Origin: Vibrio maritimus
Lineage (GTDB): Bacteria; Pseudomonadota; Gammaproteobacteria; Enterobacterales; Vibrionaceae
Direction of reading: 5' to 3'
Assembly (NCBI GenBank): GCA_000755425.1
Contig: BBMT01000001.1
Coordinates: 186,001-250,000 of the forward strand
DNA length: 64,000 nucleotides
Positions 1 to 8,956 of the stretch are shown here, in pieces. The notes below the pieces were generated by a model. It was not told where the DNA came from. It did not search any database and was given only the letters and a program-made list of their open reading frames with translations. Within the stretch, counting starts at the first letter, position 1, and each line of letters opens with the position of its first letter. The translations under genes and the position numbers were made by a program.

Positions 1-104
1 CTGGTCGTGTCTCGCACCAGAGTCGGTCGGTTGATACTGGCCCACTGGCCGCCACTTTCGCTATCATGCGTCCAAACTTTAGGTGGGGTATATTGATTCG
101 TCAT
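1..104 (-). CDS. Glutathione S-transferase, YghU-like (N-terminus only)
   Basis: Only the first 34 codons lie in the window; the gene runs off the left edge. The start ATG (complement of 102-104) has GGAGAG about eight bases upstream. The N-terminus reads YTPPKVWTHDSESGG and then SINRP, which resembles the leader of YghU-type (nu-class) glutathione transferases, where a Lys-Val-Trp-Thr stretch and an Asn-Arg-Pro precede the thioredoxin fold. Those enzymes act in the cytoplasm as glutathione-dependent disulfide reductases. The catalytic region is not visible, so the call rests on this short match. Confidence 0.55.
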   Translation of the reverse strand, partial: MTNQYTPPKVWTHDSESGGQWASINRPTLVRDTT

Positions 105-264
105 GCTTTTGCTCTCCATCATATTATTGCAAAACACGCCATCGCGTTGATTCAAAATCGTAGCTGGATTAGCACAAGTCTTCAATATTATTGAGTAAAA
201 CTTAAATTATAACTTATGACTATGCGACATTTGGGGGCTGGAGAGTAGTGCTTGGAAGGAGCAT

Positions 265-425
265 AAAAAAAGCGGGCATTATCGCCCGCCAAAACGTTAT
301 TCAATAAATCAAATTCCGTAATACAATCCGAAGAGGCATGTCCTCTTCAAAGGGTTAATCGCATCAAGAGAGAGAACACTTGGTTCGGCTGTGACGGCCA
401 TTACCAAGCTACACTATCGACGCGG
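265..425 (-). ncRNA. Candidate small RNA with three hairpins and its own terminator
   Basis: No protein gene on the minus strand ends here, yet the strand carries a full intrinsic terminator: stem of 272-277 with 284-289 followed by seven U (265-271). Upstream on the same strand are two more hairpins: a perfect 7-bp stem (330-336 with 342-348, loop of five) and a 6-bp outer stem CTTGGT/ACCAAG (379-384 with 403-408) enclosing a GGC/GCC stem. A -10-like CATAAT lies at 433-438 (complement), placing a transcript start near 425 and a length of about 160 nt. I do not recognise the family; it does not look like Qrr, Spot 42 or CsrB. The ends are inferred. Confidence 0.5.
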
Positions 426-618
426 TAAGTCTATTATGACGATATGAGCGTAATTTTCTATAACTGAAAAAATCAGTCATTTGTAGTACATAAATGGCAA
501 ATAGTGTCAAAAATATGGCCAAATCACACTATTGGTGTAACAAAATATTATTGTTTATCTAAACACTTACCGGCTGTTATATTGGGCGCACCATTTACTT
601 CTCTGGAGCTGACACATT

Positions 619-1085
619 ATGAGCCCGCTACCCAGTGATGGATATATTTGCTATTTGGTGACGGAACACCTCAAGAAGATCCTTTCGGAATCGACCAATA
701 TTAAGCTGTCGTTGTTCAATTTCTTTGTCCTTCAGTATGTCGACAAGTGTTCAGAGCAAGGCTTGTCGGAATGCACTCAATATATGATCAGCCAAGCATT
801 TCTTGCTGATACATCTAAAGTGAACAAAGCGGTACGTGAACTAGAGTCTGCGGAACTTGTGACAGCCACCAAGATCAAGCAGAGTGGTCGCATCAAAAAG
901 ATACTTGCTGTTACCCCGCCGGTAGAAAATTGATAGAGATTCATCGAGCGAAAACTGATGCCATTGGCGAGCAGTATCTGACGGCAGTTCGTGGACGTGT
1001 CAATGCTGATGAGGTGTTTGATGCTCACAACACCACCATGGCGGCGTTTTATGATGCGCTAAAGCTCTACAAGAGTGCTTGTTGA
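619..1085 (+). CDS. MarR-like winged-helix transcriptional regulator (frame break)
   Basis: The protein would be about 155 residues, the usual MarR length. The first 98 codons include the helix-turn-helix region (TQYMISQAFLADTSKVNKAV) and the wing (KIKQSGRIKKILAVT). The frame then breaks at 914-918 in a CCCC run. One restored base gives AGRKLIEIHRAK and a long C-terminal helix typical of MarR dimerisation arms, ending at TGA 1083-1085. The start ATG at 619 has GGAGCTG upstream. The ligand and target genes are unknown. The frame break is most likely a lost C. A terminator hairpin follows directly. Confidence 0.6.
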
Positions 1086-1096
1086 GTAGCGAAACA

Positions 1097-1130
1097 AAAA
1101 AGCAAGTACCGATATAGGCACTTGCTTTTT
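1097..1130. terminator. Bidirectional intrinsic terminator
   Basis: AAAAAGCAAGT pairs with ACTTGCTTTTT around a GATATA loop, with A and T tracts on both sides. It can end the MarR-like gene from the left and glgC from the right. Confidence 0.8.
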
Positions 1131-1216
1131 AAACAGTTTGATTTTATTTCCCAGTTACTAATTCAGCCGCAGAGTGTATGAGTCATTCAGACCAATGTTT
1201 ACGAAACTGTCGCTTT

Positions 1217-2521
1217 TTAAGAAACTATTGCTTCAGCGTTTTCTTGGTGTGAAGTGGTATTGCTTGTTTCAAACATCTCAGCGCAAACTAACACTACATC
1301 ATTTTCAGTGACAGTGTAACGTTTCTGGTCTTCTTCGAGATCATAGCCGATCACAGTGCCATCGGGGACGACACATCCTTCTGCAACAATCACTTTCTTT
1401 AGCTTACAGCGACTACCAACACAGCGCGTGGCAACAAGATGCTGTCTTTCACTTCCGCAAAGTCTTCGACTCGCACATCAGAGGAAACTAAGCTATGTTC
1501 AACCTGGCCACCAGAGATAATAGCGCCTGCGCAAAGAACTGAATCAACAGCGAAACCACGGCGTTGTGGGTCATTAAATAAGAACTTCACCCCAGGTCGT
1601 TGTACTTGGTTAGTCATGATAGGCCAGCTGGTATCGTAAAGATCAAGCTCTGGCGTTGGCGCTAGCAAATCCATAGTCGCAGCGTAGTACTCGTCTACAT
1701 GACCCACATCACGCCAGTAGCCGTTGGCGCCAGGATGGCCACGCTCGGTGAACACGTAGCCTTTAATCTTCTTTCGGCCAATAAGGTAGGATGATGTTGT
1801 GCCCAAAGTCGTGTTTATAGTTTGGATCATCAAGGGCTTGTCTAAGTTCGGCATCCAAAACGTCTACATTAAAGATATAGATACCCATTGAGATGAGCGC
1901 CTTATCCTCATTGTTTGGCATTGGAGTTGGGTTGGCAGGTTTTTCTACAAAGTTGATGATGTCACCATCTTCATTGAGACCCATTACGCCGAACTCTGAC
2001 GCTTGTTTAATGGGTTTCTGAATACAGGCAACAGTGACATCGGCACCACTTTCAACATGGAAGTTGATCATACGTGAGTAGTCCATTTTGTAGATGTGAT
2101 CACCACCTAAGATCAATACACGTTCGGTATGATCAACACGTTTAATGAGATCGAGGTTTTGGTACAACGCATCGGCGGTACCGCGGTACCAGTTTTCTCC
2201 AACACGCTGCTGAGCTGGGATAATGTAGACCCCTTCACCTAATGCTGAGTAAGACGACTGCCAACCAGATTGGATATGGCTTATAAGATCGTGCGCCATA
2301 TACTGAGTAAGCACGCCAACTCGACGAATACCTGAGTTGATGCAGTTGGAGAGTGTAAAGTCGATGATTTTGAACTTTCCGCCAAAGGATACCGCAGGTT
2401 TTGCGATATTTGAGGTGAGTTCTTTTAGTCTAGTGCCTTTCCCACCCGCTAGAATCATTGCAGTGGTATTACGCAAACGCGCATTACTAGAAATGTGGGA
2501 ATATTGGTTTTCCTTCGGCAT
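1217..2521 (-). CDS. glgC: Glucose-1-phosphate adenylyltransferase (ADP-glucose pyrophosphorylase)
   Basis: Makes ADP-glucose from ATP and glucose-1-phosphate, the committed step of glycogen synthesis in the cytoplasm. The N-terminal nucleotidyltransferase domain shows [12 protein letters not shown], then [11 protein letters not shown] and [11 protein letters not shown]; the C-terminal left-handed beta-helix domain follows ([31 protein letters not shown]). AAGGAG lies before the ATG at 2521. The gene is in three frames: a break near 1784-1792 (needs two bases restored or one removed) and another near 1421-1427 (one base lost), after which the frame runs to TAA at 1217. Restored length is about 435 residues, normal for the family. 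No other glg gene is adjacent, which fits a second chromosome-2 copy. Confidence 0.9.
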
Positions 2522-3108
2522 TGTATAACTCCTTATATAACAAGCACAAAAGACGTTTTTGGGGGAGTGTGATGTGTGGCTAACCTTCTCTGGATAAGCT
2601 CTCTATGACCAATACACTCAAAGACGTCGTTAAATCATTTACTATCAGAACAGAACTTAGCTATGCAATCTAGCCCATAAAACCTAAAGTTTTATCAAAA
2701 GAGATAATCTTGATGTTCAATCACACTACATTGGGGACGAAATGTAATTGAGCACTAGGTTATCTAGGTGATGGAGTAGGATTCAAACGCCAATTCCGTT
2801 CTGCGTTGGACAAGCTAACTAGTAAAACTAAACACATTGTGTGACATCACGGTGACAAATTTAGCCATGATGTGGGACTGTTTGAAACAGCGCTGCGGAT
2901 GATAGTGGCTTATGCACGGCCATGCACCTTGTTTTATTGCTGGCTGAGAATCTTGGTTATTTGAATGTTTGTTGGCTCCGTAGCGAGTAAGAGATTTAAG
3001 AAAAAGTTGAGTTATGGGCATAAATACATAAACTTATCGGAATTCAGGCGTCGCGGAAATTCGAACGCCCTTTTTCTGTTTGAGTAAGAGAGTGAGTGAG
3101 GTTTTAGC
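2522..3108. other. Intergenic region between divergent glgC and dnaJ-like gene
   Basis: This 587-bp stretch holds the divergent promoters. A 68-codon open frame on the minus strand (2815-3021) has no ribosome-binding site or recognisable domain and was not called. I see no heat-shock consensus or repeat I can defend. Confidence 0.4.
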
Positions 3109-4014
3109 ATGTCGAAAAGAGATTATTACAGCGTGCTAGGTGTCTCGAAAGGAGCCTCAGAAAAGGACATCAAAAAGGCCTATAAGCGCCTAGCGATGAA
3201 ATACCATCCTGATAAAAATCCCGGAGATACCGCAGCAGAAGCAAGCTTTAAAGAAGTAAAAGAAGCTTACGAGGTGCTAACGGACACTAATAAACGTCGT
3301 CAGTATGACCAGTTTGGCCATGCAGCGTTTGAAGGTGGCGGTTTTGGCGGCCACGGCGGCCATGGCGGTGGCGGCTTTGATGACATTTTCGGTGACGCAT
3401 TTAGACAGCGCGGCGGCGGTTTCGGCGGCGGTGGTTTTGGTGGTTTTGAGGACATTTTCTCTCAAGCTCGTGGCGGACGTGGACGCCCGAGAGCGGAAAA
3501 GGGTCAAGATCAGGAATACACATTAACCGTAGATTTCGTTGATGCGATTCAAGGTGCCGAGAAGGTAGTTGAACTGCCTATCAATGGTGAGAGCAAAAAG
3601 ATCAATGTAAAAGTTCCGGCTGGCATTAAAGATGGTGAGAAAATCCGCTTTTCTGGTAAAGGCCGCCCGGGTGTCAATGGTGGCCCAGCTGGTGACTTGC
3701 TATTGACCATCGCGACTCGTTCTCATGCTTTTCTTGAGCGTGATGGCAATGATCTTATCTGTCTGACCAAAGTTTCGATGGTCACGGCTGCTCTGGGTGG
3801 TGAAGCGGAAGTCAACGTGTTGGACAGTCGCTTTAAACTCAAAATTCCTGCGGGAACACAATCGGGTCGCAAGTTCAAGATGACCGGTCGTGGTGTGACG
3901 AGCCGTAAAGGTGAAACGGGTGACTTATTAGTAAAAATTCAGGTGGAAACGCCGACGAATCTTACTGATAAGCAGCGTGAACTCCTCGAGCAGTTCAAAG
4001 CAACGCTTGCATAA
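3109..4014 (+). CDS. DnaJ-class (CbpA-type) co-chaperone without zinc finger
   Basis: Cytoplasmic Hsp40 that delivers unfolded clients to DnaK and stimulates its ATPase. The J domain occupies residues 1-70 (DYYSVLGVSKGASEKDIKKAYK; the invariant HPD follows in KYHPDKNPGD). A Gly/Phe-rich linker at about 71-125 is very rich in GGFGG and GGHGG. The C-terminal substrate-binding beta domains follow (KGQDQEYTLTVDF to the end). There are no CxxCxGxG zinc-finger repeats, so it is class II, like CbpA, rather than DnaJ itself. Length is 301 residues, single gene, closed by a hairpin terminator 24 bp after the stop. Confidence 0.85.
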   Translation: MSKRDYYSVLGVSKGASEKDIKKAYKRLAMKYHPDKNPGDTAAEASFKEVKEAYEVLTDTNKRRQYDQFGHAAFEGGGFGGHGGHGGGGFDDIFGDAFRQRGGGFGGGGFGGFEDIFSQARGGRGRPRAEKGQDQEYTLTVDFVDAIQGAEKVVELPINGESKKINVKVPAGIKDGEKIRFSGKGRPGVNGGPAGDLLLTIATRSHAFLERDGNDLICLTKVSMVTAALGGEAEVNVLDSRFKLKIPAGTQSGRKFKMTGRGVTSRKGETGDLLVKIQVETPTNLTDKQRELLEQFKATLA

Positions 4015-4037
4015 CGAATACGTTTTACAGGACAAAA

Positions 4038-4064
4038 AAACAGCCACATAATCGTGGCTGTTTT
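4038..4064 (+). terminator. Intrinsic terminator after the dnaJ-like gene
   Basis: AAACAGCCAC and GTGGCTGTTT form a 10-bp stem around ATAATC, followed by TTTTG. Confidence 0.85.
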
Positions 4065-4189
4065 GCTATCCATGCGATAATACCTAGTCTATGACCAAGT
4101 ACCAAACAGGCTACCAAATAGCACCCTTTTAGGGTTTGAACTATTCTTAATTTTACCCGTAAGAAAATGTTCGCAATAAGGAGGTGGCA

Positions 4190-4738
4190 ATGAGCATGGT
4201 TTTTAAAGCACTTATACTCGGACTGTTATTTGGCCTTTTCGCTAAGGAAACGCTGGCGAGCAGTTGTCCAACCCTCCTAGATTCTACTCAGAGAAAACTT
4301 AACTCGGCCGATACAGTGAGCCTTTGCGATGAGTATCAAGGCAAAGTGTTGCTGGTGGTGAATACGGCCAGCCAATGCGGTTTTACCGGCCAATTCGAAC
4401 AGCTAGAAACCCTCCATAATCAGTTCAAAGAGCAAGGCTTCAGTGTCGTTGGCTTCCCTTCCAACGACTTCAATCAAGATAGAGGCAGTGAAGAGAACAC
4501 CGCTAAGGTATGTTATCTCGATTATGCCGTGACCTTTCCCATGATGGCGCGTAGCTCGGTAAAAGGCACTGAGGTCAATCCAGTTTTTGCTGAAATTGCC
4601 AAGCAAAGCGGTGTCACTCCAAAATGGAATTTCTACAAATACTTAGTGGGTCGAGATGGCAATGTCGTCGGCGTATTTTCGACAGGCACTTCGCCAACGG
4701 ATGATAAAATCACTGCCATGATCAAGCAGTATTTATGA
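4190..4738 (+). CDS. Glutathione peroxidase family protein, exported
   Basis: Thiol peroxidase of the glutathione peroxidase fold, probably acting on hydroperoxides in the periplasm. The ATG at 4190 is preferred over the in-frame GTG at 4184 because AGGAGG sits 5 bp upstream. A signal peptide spans about residues 1-24 (hydrophobic LILGLLFGLF, then LASS). The peroxidatic cysteine motif is VNTASQCGFTGQ, and WNFYKYLVGRDG supplies the conserved Trp and Asn. The second family motif, usually FPCNQF, reads FPSNDFNQD here, so the usual Cys and Gln are Ser and Asp. Length 182. Monocistronic, sharing a terminator with the convergent yiaV gene. Confidence 0.85.
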   Translation: MSMVFKALILGLLFGLFAKETLASSCPTLLDSTQRKLNSADTVSLCDEYQGKVLLVVNTASQCGFTGQFEQLETLHNQFKEQGFSVVGFPSNDFNQDRGSEENTAKVCYLDYAVTFPMMARSSVKGTEVNPVFAEIAKQSGVTPKWNFYKYLVGRDGNVVGVFSTGTSPTDDKITAMIKQYL

Positions 4739-4753
4739 TTAGTAACTTTATAT

Positions 4754-4783
4754 AAAAACGGCAACCGATGTGGTTGCGTTTTT
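4754..4783. terminator. Bidirectional terminator between convergent genes
   Basis: GCAACC (4761-4766) pairs with GGTTGC (4772-4777), flanked by AAAAACG and GTTTTTG, so it can act on both strands. Confidence 0.7.
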
Positions 4784-4795
4784 GATGGTGCTACC

Positions 4796-5927
4796 TTAGT
4801 GATCCAGGTAGAGGTAGTTTTGCCAGCTCTTCATTCGGATCAGTACCTTACGCATGATCGAAACGTGGGTGAAGCTATCAGAGTACACCGCAATTTCTAC
4901 GTTAGAACCTGTTGGTAGTACGTACTCACTCATATCATCTTCAATCACTAGCTTAACCATAGCTCGGCCAGAGGTATTGAATGTTTGAGTGGTTCTTAAC
5001 GTACCGCTTGCTTGGATTTGGCCTTCAGGGATAGTAGGCAGAACCTCGACAACTTTGCCTTTAAAGACTTTGCCCGGCAGTGCTCTGAACAGAAACTCCG
5101 CTTCAAAACCTGATTTAAGACGTTGCAGTGAGTTTTGTCTAAAAGCGCCCACATAAAAGTCTTGCTCGGTATGTACAAACGTCATGAGCGGAGCCAGTGG
5201 CAGGGGTACCGCCATCATACCTGGTCTCAGTGCTAGTTGAGTTACGTAGCCATCGGTCGGAGCTACTACGGTAGTTTCTCGCAGATTAAACTCGGCTTGA
5301 ATCAGTTGGGCTTTCAACTGAGCAACCATGGTGTTCTCACCGAAAATTTGCGACTCAAACGCAAGTCGAGCGCTCTCTTCTTGTGCTTGTGCCGCTTCAA
5401 GCGCAGCTTGGTTCGCTTTGAAGGTTTGTAGGCGAGTATCGACTTGTTGCTCAGTGAATGCGCCTTTTTTTGAAGCCTTGTTGATATCGATTGTACTCTC
5501 TTTCAGCTTTATCACGTTCGGCAAGCGCTTTAATGGTGTCCGATTGAGACGCTTTGTAGTTGCTTTCTAATTGCAGAACATCTTGCTCTGCATCAGCTAG
5601 GGCTGCTTTAGCTCGAATGACTTCCGCTTCAAAAGGAATAGGGTCGATACGAAATAGTACGTCGCCTTTTTTAAGTTGTTGGTTGGCTTCGACGTCAACC
5701 GAGACGACCTTACCGCGCACGCTGGAAACAATCGGTGTAGTGGAGTAGAACTGGCCGCCAATTTGACTAAATGGGTGGTTGTAGTTCATTAATAAAATCA
5801 ACGTTCCAACCAGAACGACACCCCCTAATACGGCAGTTGGTACTGTCCATTTGTTGAGAGGGATCTTGAAGATCTTAAAGATAGCAATACACAGTGCGGC
5901 GTAGGTTAATACCAATAATAGATCCAT
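4796..5927 (-). CDS. yiaV: HlyD-family membrane fusion protein (YiaV-like)
   Basis: Periplasmic adaptor anchored by an N-terminal inner-membrane segment. Two hydrophobic stretches lie in the first 50 residues (LLLVLTYAALCIAIF; LGGVVLVGTLILLM), then a biotinyl-lipoyl-like half (SSVRGKVVSVDVEANQQLKK), a coiled coil rich in Ala/Glu/Gln, and the second lipoyl half (TTVVAPTDGYVTQLALR) with a beta-barrel C-terminus. The frame breaks in a run of seven T at 5465-5471, a typical homopolymer indel; restored length is about 376. It follows the DUF3302 gene by 3 bp, the same pairing as yiaW-yiaV in E. coli. No transporter partner is adjacent, so the exported substrate is unknown. Confidence 0.8.
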
Positions 5928-5930
5928 AGG

Positions 5931-6314
5931 TTACTTCTCCTCTGCCTGCACTTGGGTGGTCGCGGCTTTCTCTTGAGCCTGCTTACCCTTGAGGTAGCTC
6001 ACCTCATTTTTGAGTTCATCGACTTGGTCAATGAGCTTTTCTAGACGGTGATGTAAATCGTGCTGCTCTTCCTCTAGTTTATGGAAGCCCCAGCCACGTT
6101 CATTTCGCCATAGCGTTGCCCAGATCCACAAAAATGGCCAAATGGCGTGTAGCGTAAATAAGCTTACCCATCCTGCAACATGTATGGCATCCTGATGAGG
6201 ATGATCTCGCTCTTTGGCGATCTCATAGGGGATGTCGTGAATGACGATGATTCCGTAGAACAGAACCAGGGCAACGAATACCAGTAGCCCTAAAGCAAAA
6301 TAATCCAAAAACAT
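5931..6314 (-). CDS. yiaW: DUF3302 inner-membrane protein (YiaW-like)
   Basis: Small membrane protein of 127 residues. The start ATG at 6314 is chosen over an upstream in-frame ATG because AAGGA lies just before it and MFLDYFALGLLVFVALVLFYG matches the known YiaW N-terminus. Two membrane segments are visible (about 7-25 and 45-65), separated by HDIPYEIAKERDHPHQDAIH, which is nearly identical to E. coli YiaW. The C-terminal third is a charged coiled coil (LEKLIDQVDELKNEVSYLKG). It is the first gene of a two-gene unit with yiaV and presumably partners that HlyD-type protein; its function is unknown. Confidence 0.8.
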   Translation of the reverse strand: MFLDYFALGLLVFVALVLFYGIIVIHDIPYEIAKERDHPHQDAIHVAGWVSLFTLHAIWPFLWIWATLWRNERGWGFHKLEEEQHDLHHRLEKLIDQVDELKNEVSYLKGKQAQEKAATTQVQAEEK

Positions 6315-6424
6315 AATGCATCCTTGGTGAAGAGTATTGAATCGCGTAATCAATTTACGTTGGTTAAGTATTTGTTGTAATTATGTATTATGCAATAGCA
6401 AACTGATAAATATTAGAGGGTTGA

Positions 6425-7315
6425 GTGCAATTTCTTGGTGAATTTGCAGCCATTGGTGCTGCGATTGTGTGGGCAGTTGCCACATGGATATACAGTCAGT
6501 TCAGTCATCACTTTTCTGCGATGCAGCTCAATATCATTAAGGGTATTTTGGCATCGGTAATGATGCTACTGGTGATGCCTTTCGTTCCCATGCCGGATGT
6601 GCAATTAGAGGCGAGCTATGTCTGGATACTCGGCATATCTGGCATCATAGGCATCGCGATTGGTGATAGTGCCTACTTTGCTTCACTAAAACGTATCGGT
6701 GCCAGCAAAACGCTATTGCTGGAATCATTGGCACCACCGTTATCCGGCGTTCTCGCTTTGGTGGCGCTTGGCACGGCATTGGGGTTTCAGAGTTGGTTAG
6801 GAGTGATTATCACCACCATTGCGGTGACCGCGGTCGTGTTTCAACCTGCCGATGAGCATAGTCAAAAAGCGAGTTTATCAGGCATTGGATTTGGATTGCT
6901 GGCCAGCGTGTGCCAGGCAAGTGGTGTTGTCATTTCCCATTTTGCGTTGGTGCAAGGAGATTTACCACCGCTACTGGGCGCTTTGATTCGTCTCACTATC
7001 GGTGTTGCAGCAGTGGCGCTATTGATTGGTTTTGTTGAGAAAAAACCGTACCAAAAGATGGTTGAGCAGAGCAAAGGCATGAGTCAGAAAAACTGGTGTT
7101 GGTTGCTGGCAGCGATTTTTGTAGGGACGTTTCTCGCTCTTTGGCTACAACAGGTTGCGCTTAAACATGCTAATCCCGCTATCGCGCAAACCTTGATTGC
7201 CACCAGTCCATTGTTCATTCTGATTATCTATGCCATCCGCGGTGAGCCAATCTCACGTCGCAGTGTCGTCGGTACTCTATTTGCGCTCGCTGGGATTTCA
7301 CTGTTCTTTTTGTAG
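6425..7315 (+). CDS. EamA/DMT-superfamily membrane transporter
   Basis: Ten hydrophobic segments in 296 residues with two internal EamA repeats (roughly 5-140 and 150-296) identify a drug/metabolite-type exporter of the inner membrane. The repeat signature is visible as GIAIGDSAYFASLKRIGASKT in the first half and LQQVALKHANPAIAQTLIATS in the second. Translation probably starts at GTG 6425, with GAGGG upstream. The gene stands alone, divergent from yiaW. The substrate cannot be deduced; relatives export amino acids, nucleosides or other small metabolites. Confidence 0.75.
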   Translation: MQFLGEFAAIGAAIVWAVATWIYSQFSHHFSAMQLNIIKGILASVMMLLVMPFVPMPDVQLEASYVWILGISGIIGIAIGDSAYFASLKRIGASKTLLLESLAPPLSGVLALVALGTALGFQSWLGVIITTIAVTAVVFQPADEHSQKASLSGIGFGLLASVCQASGVVISHFALVQGDLPPLLGALIRLTIGVAAVALLIGFVEKKPYQKMVEQSKGMSQKNWCWLLAAIFVGTFLALWLQQVALKHANPAIAQTLIATSPLFILIIYAIRGEPISRRSVVGTLFALAGISLFFL

Positions 7316-7336
7316 CGCTTGTTTGTAACAAATGAG

Positions 7337-8828
7337 CTACTCAAGCAGGCAGCGTAGGGTCATCGGTGCTTCGGTGACCCCTAATCTTTGAGCGGCTGTC
7401 TGACCTTGCTTGTCTTGATAACACAGGTTGTGCCAAGCACGGAAAATATCCAGCAGTGGGTGGATCCCCGCAGGTCGTAGTTTTCGTCTTGGTTCATTCA
7501 CAAAGCTTTCAAACAGCAAGTGGAAACGGTCTTGATAAAAGGTAACTTGTTTGGTTGAGGCGGTTTGTAGCCAATAAGAGACATTCGGGTTATTGCCTGC
7601 TAGGTAACACACTCCTTTGCTTGCCCCTGAAGCTTGATGAGTGACCGCCCAGCGATCGCGCCACCATCCCATCAGTACCACGTCAATAAGCTCGGATGAC
7701 TGTGCATCTTGCCAATGTTCATCTTGTTCTACGTACATTAGCTCCACGTTACCGCGTTGGATTTCACCCAGAAAAACAGTAAGCGCGGCAGAGCGCAGCA
7801 CGGGATCTTGTGGCATGTATACCGTCACGCGCTTTTTGTTTTCTCCAGACTCGCTGCTTAGTGATTCTAGAATCGATAAGTAGTGAGCATAAGAGGTGTA
7901 GGGGGCTCTAATTAGCGAGCCTACAGCAGGGTAATGAAACTCGGCAAAGTTACCCAGAGGATCTTCGACGTTACTGCGCGCAAGGATGTTTTGATAGGTA
8001 ATATCAATTTGTCCTTTTAAATCGGTCGCGGTGGTGTTGATCTCATGATTGGTCTCCGCACTGTAGTTTTTCGGGAGCACTTGAGTACCCGCTGCATAGG
8101 CGTCATGATCTTCTAGTGTATTCTCCGCATCGGCTGAGCTGTAGTTGGTGTGTTGGCACAGCACATAACCTGAATCGGCATCGCAGGTTGCAAACCAAAA
8201 AACGCCGTTGTGGCTTTGTGGCTGCAATGGTCGATAATGTGAGGCTAAATGAAAAGTATCAGTGTGTTTTATCCAACGACCATCGATATCCGCTAGTTTA
8301 CGACGGCAACGACTGGCAATCTGATCGATATGATCGTAAAAGGTTTTTGGATTGATTTTTAGCTTTCGACAGATCTCGCGCACAGAGTATCCAGTAAACA
8401 AAAGTCCAAGTAACGACTCTTGGAAGCTCAGTTTCTTATTACTGCCCGACCATTTATCAACAAAGGTGCCTTGGCAAGATTTACAGCGATAACGTTGACG
8501 ATCGCCACTAAACCCAAAAGAGTGATAACGCTCTTTGTGGTATGTACCGACAGGCCAAAGTGTTCGCATTGCGGATCTTTACACGAAGGGAGCCCTTCGT
8601 GATGATGCTGCTTCAATCGAGTCAGTTCATTGAGAACTTCTCGATTGTTAAGTAGGGGGGAAACGCGCCACACTCGCGGCATACCATCGCTGGCCGTTTG
8701 GGGTTACGGTGCTGCAGGATATAGAGGTTTGCATCACTTTGTCCAAAATTGTCACACGCCAATGTTTTACAAAAATTGAGCTGTAACCCGTCCGCGGCCA
8801 TCGGCAGTTTGCCTTCTGACACGTTCAC
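7337..8828 (-). CDS. Transposase-like zinc-ribbon/HTH protein, possibly domesticated
   Basis: Restored length is about 495 residues. The N-terminus has paired zinc-binding cysteines (MVCRECGAFPP; CKDPQCEHFG; RYRCKSCQGTF), then an InsA/IS-type helix-turn-helix (GYSVREICRKLKINPKTFYD), then a long C-terminal domain with WFATCDADSGYVL and VVLMGWWRDRW, which could be an RNase-H-like transposase core. Two frame breaks are seen, in a C run at 8655-8660 and near 8547-8550, each consistent with one lost base. I see no terminal inverted repeats or target duplication. It sits beside deoD, a position I recall for a similar gene in other vibrios, so it may be a resident gene and not a mobile one. Start is GTG 8828 or GTG 8822. 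Confidence 0.6.
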
Positions 8829-8853
8829 CCCCTATGGTTTGGTGACATCAAGC

Positions 8854-8885
8854 CATGAATATTGCTATACATGAATATTGTTATA
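8854..8885. repeat. Tandem 16-bp direct repeat
   Basis: CATGAATATTGCTATA is followed immediately by CATGAATATTGTTATA: two copies with one C/T difference, in the leader or promoter region of the transposase-like gene. Confidence 0.85.
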
Positions 8886-8916
8886 GGGCTCGATGAAGTC
8901 TTTAAATCAGTTAGAA

Positions 8917-8956
8917 AAAAGCCAGCTCACTTCAGGCTTGAGCTGGCTTTCTTCTT
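8917..8956 (-). terminator. Intrinsic terminator of deoD
   Basis: GCCAGCTCA (8921-8929) pairs with TGAGCTGGC (8939-8947). On the minus strand it is followed by six U, immediately after the deoD stop. Confidence 0.85.

Noticed and set aside
265..425. Known Vibrio sRNAs (Qrr, Spot 42, CsrB)
   Set aside because: The conserved cores of these RNAs are not present; kept only as an unnamed candidate.
2760..2830. Integron attC-like site
   Set aside because: The region has a GTTGGAC-like string but lacks paired core sites and an imperfect inverted repeat; no cassette array is present.
2815..3021. 68-codon open frame on the minus strand
   Set aside because: No ribosome-binding site, no recognisable domain, unusual composition; probably chance.
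3277..3526. Open frames on both strands inside the dnaJ-like gene
   Set aside because: They are other-frame readings of the Gly/Phe-rich linker, whose repetitive GC-rich codons suppress stops.
7316..8900. Complete insertion sequence around the transposase-like gene
   Set aside because: No terminal inverted repeats or target-site duplication found; the 16-bp repeat is at one end only and is a direct repeat.
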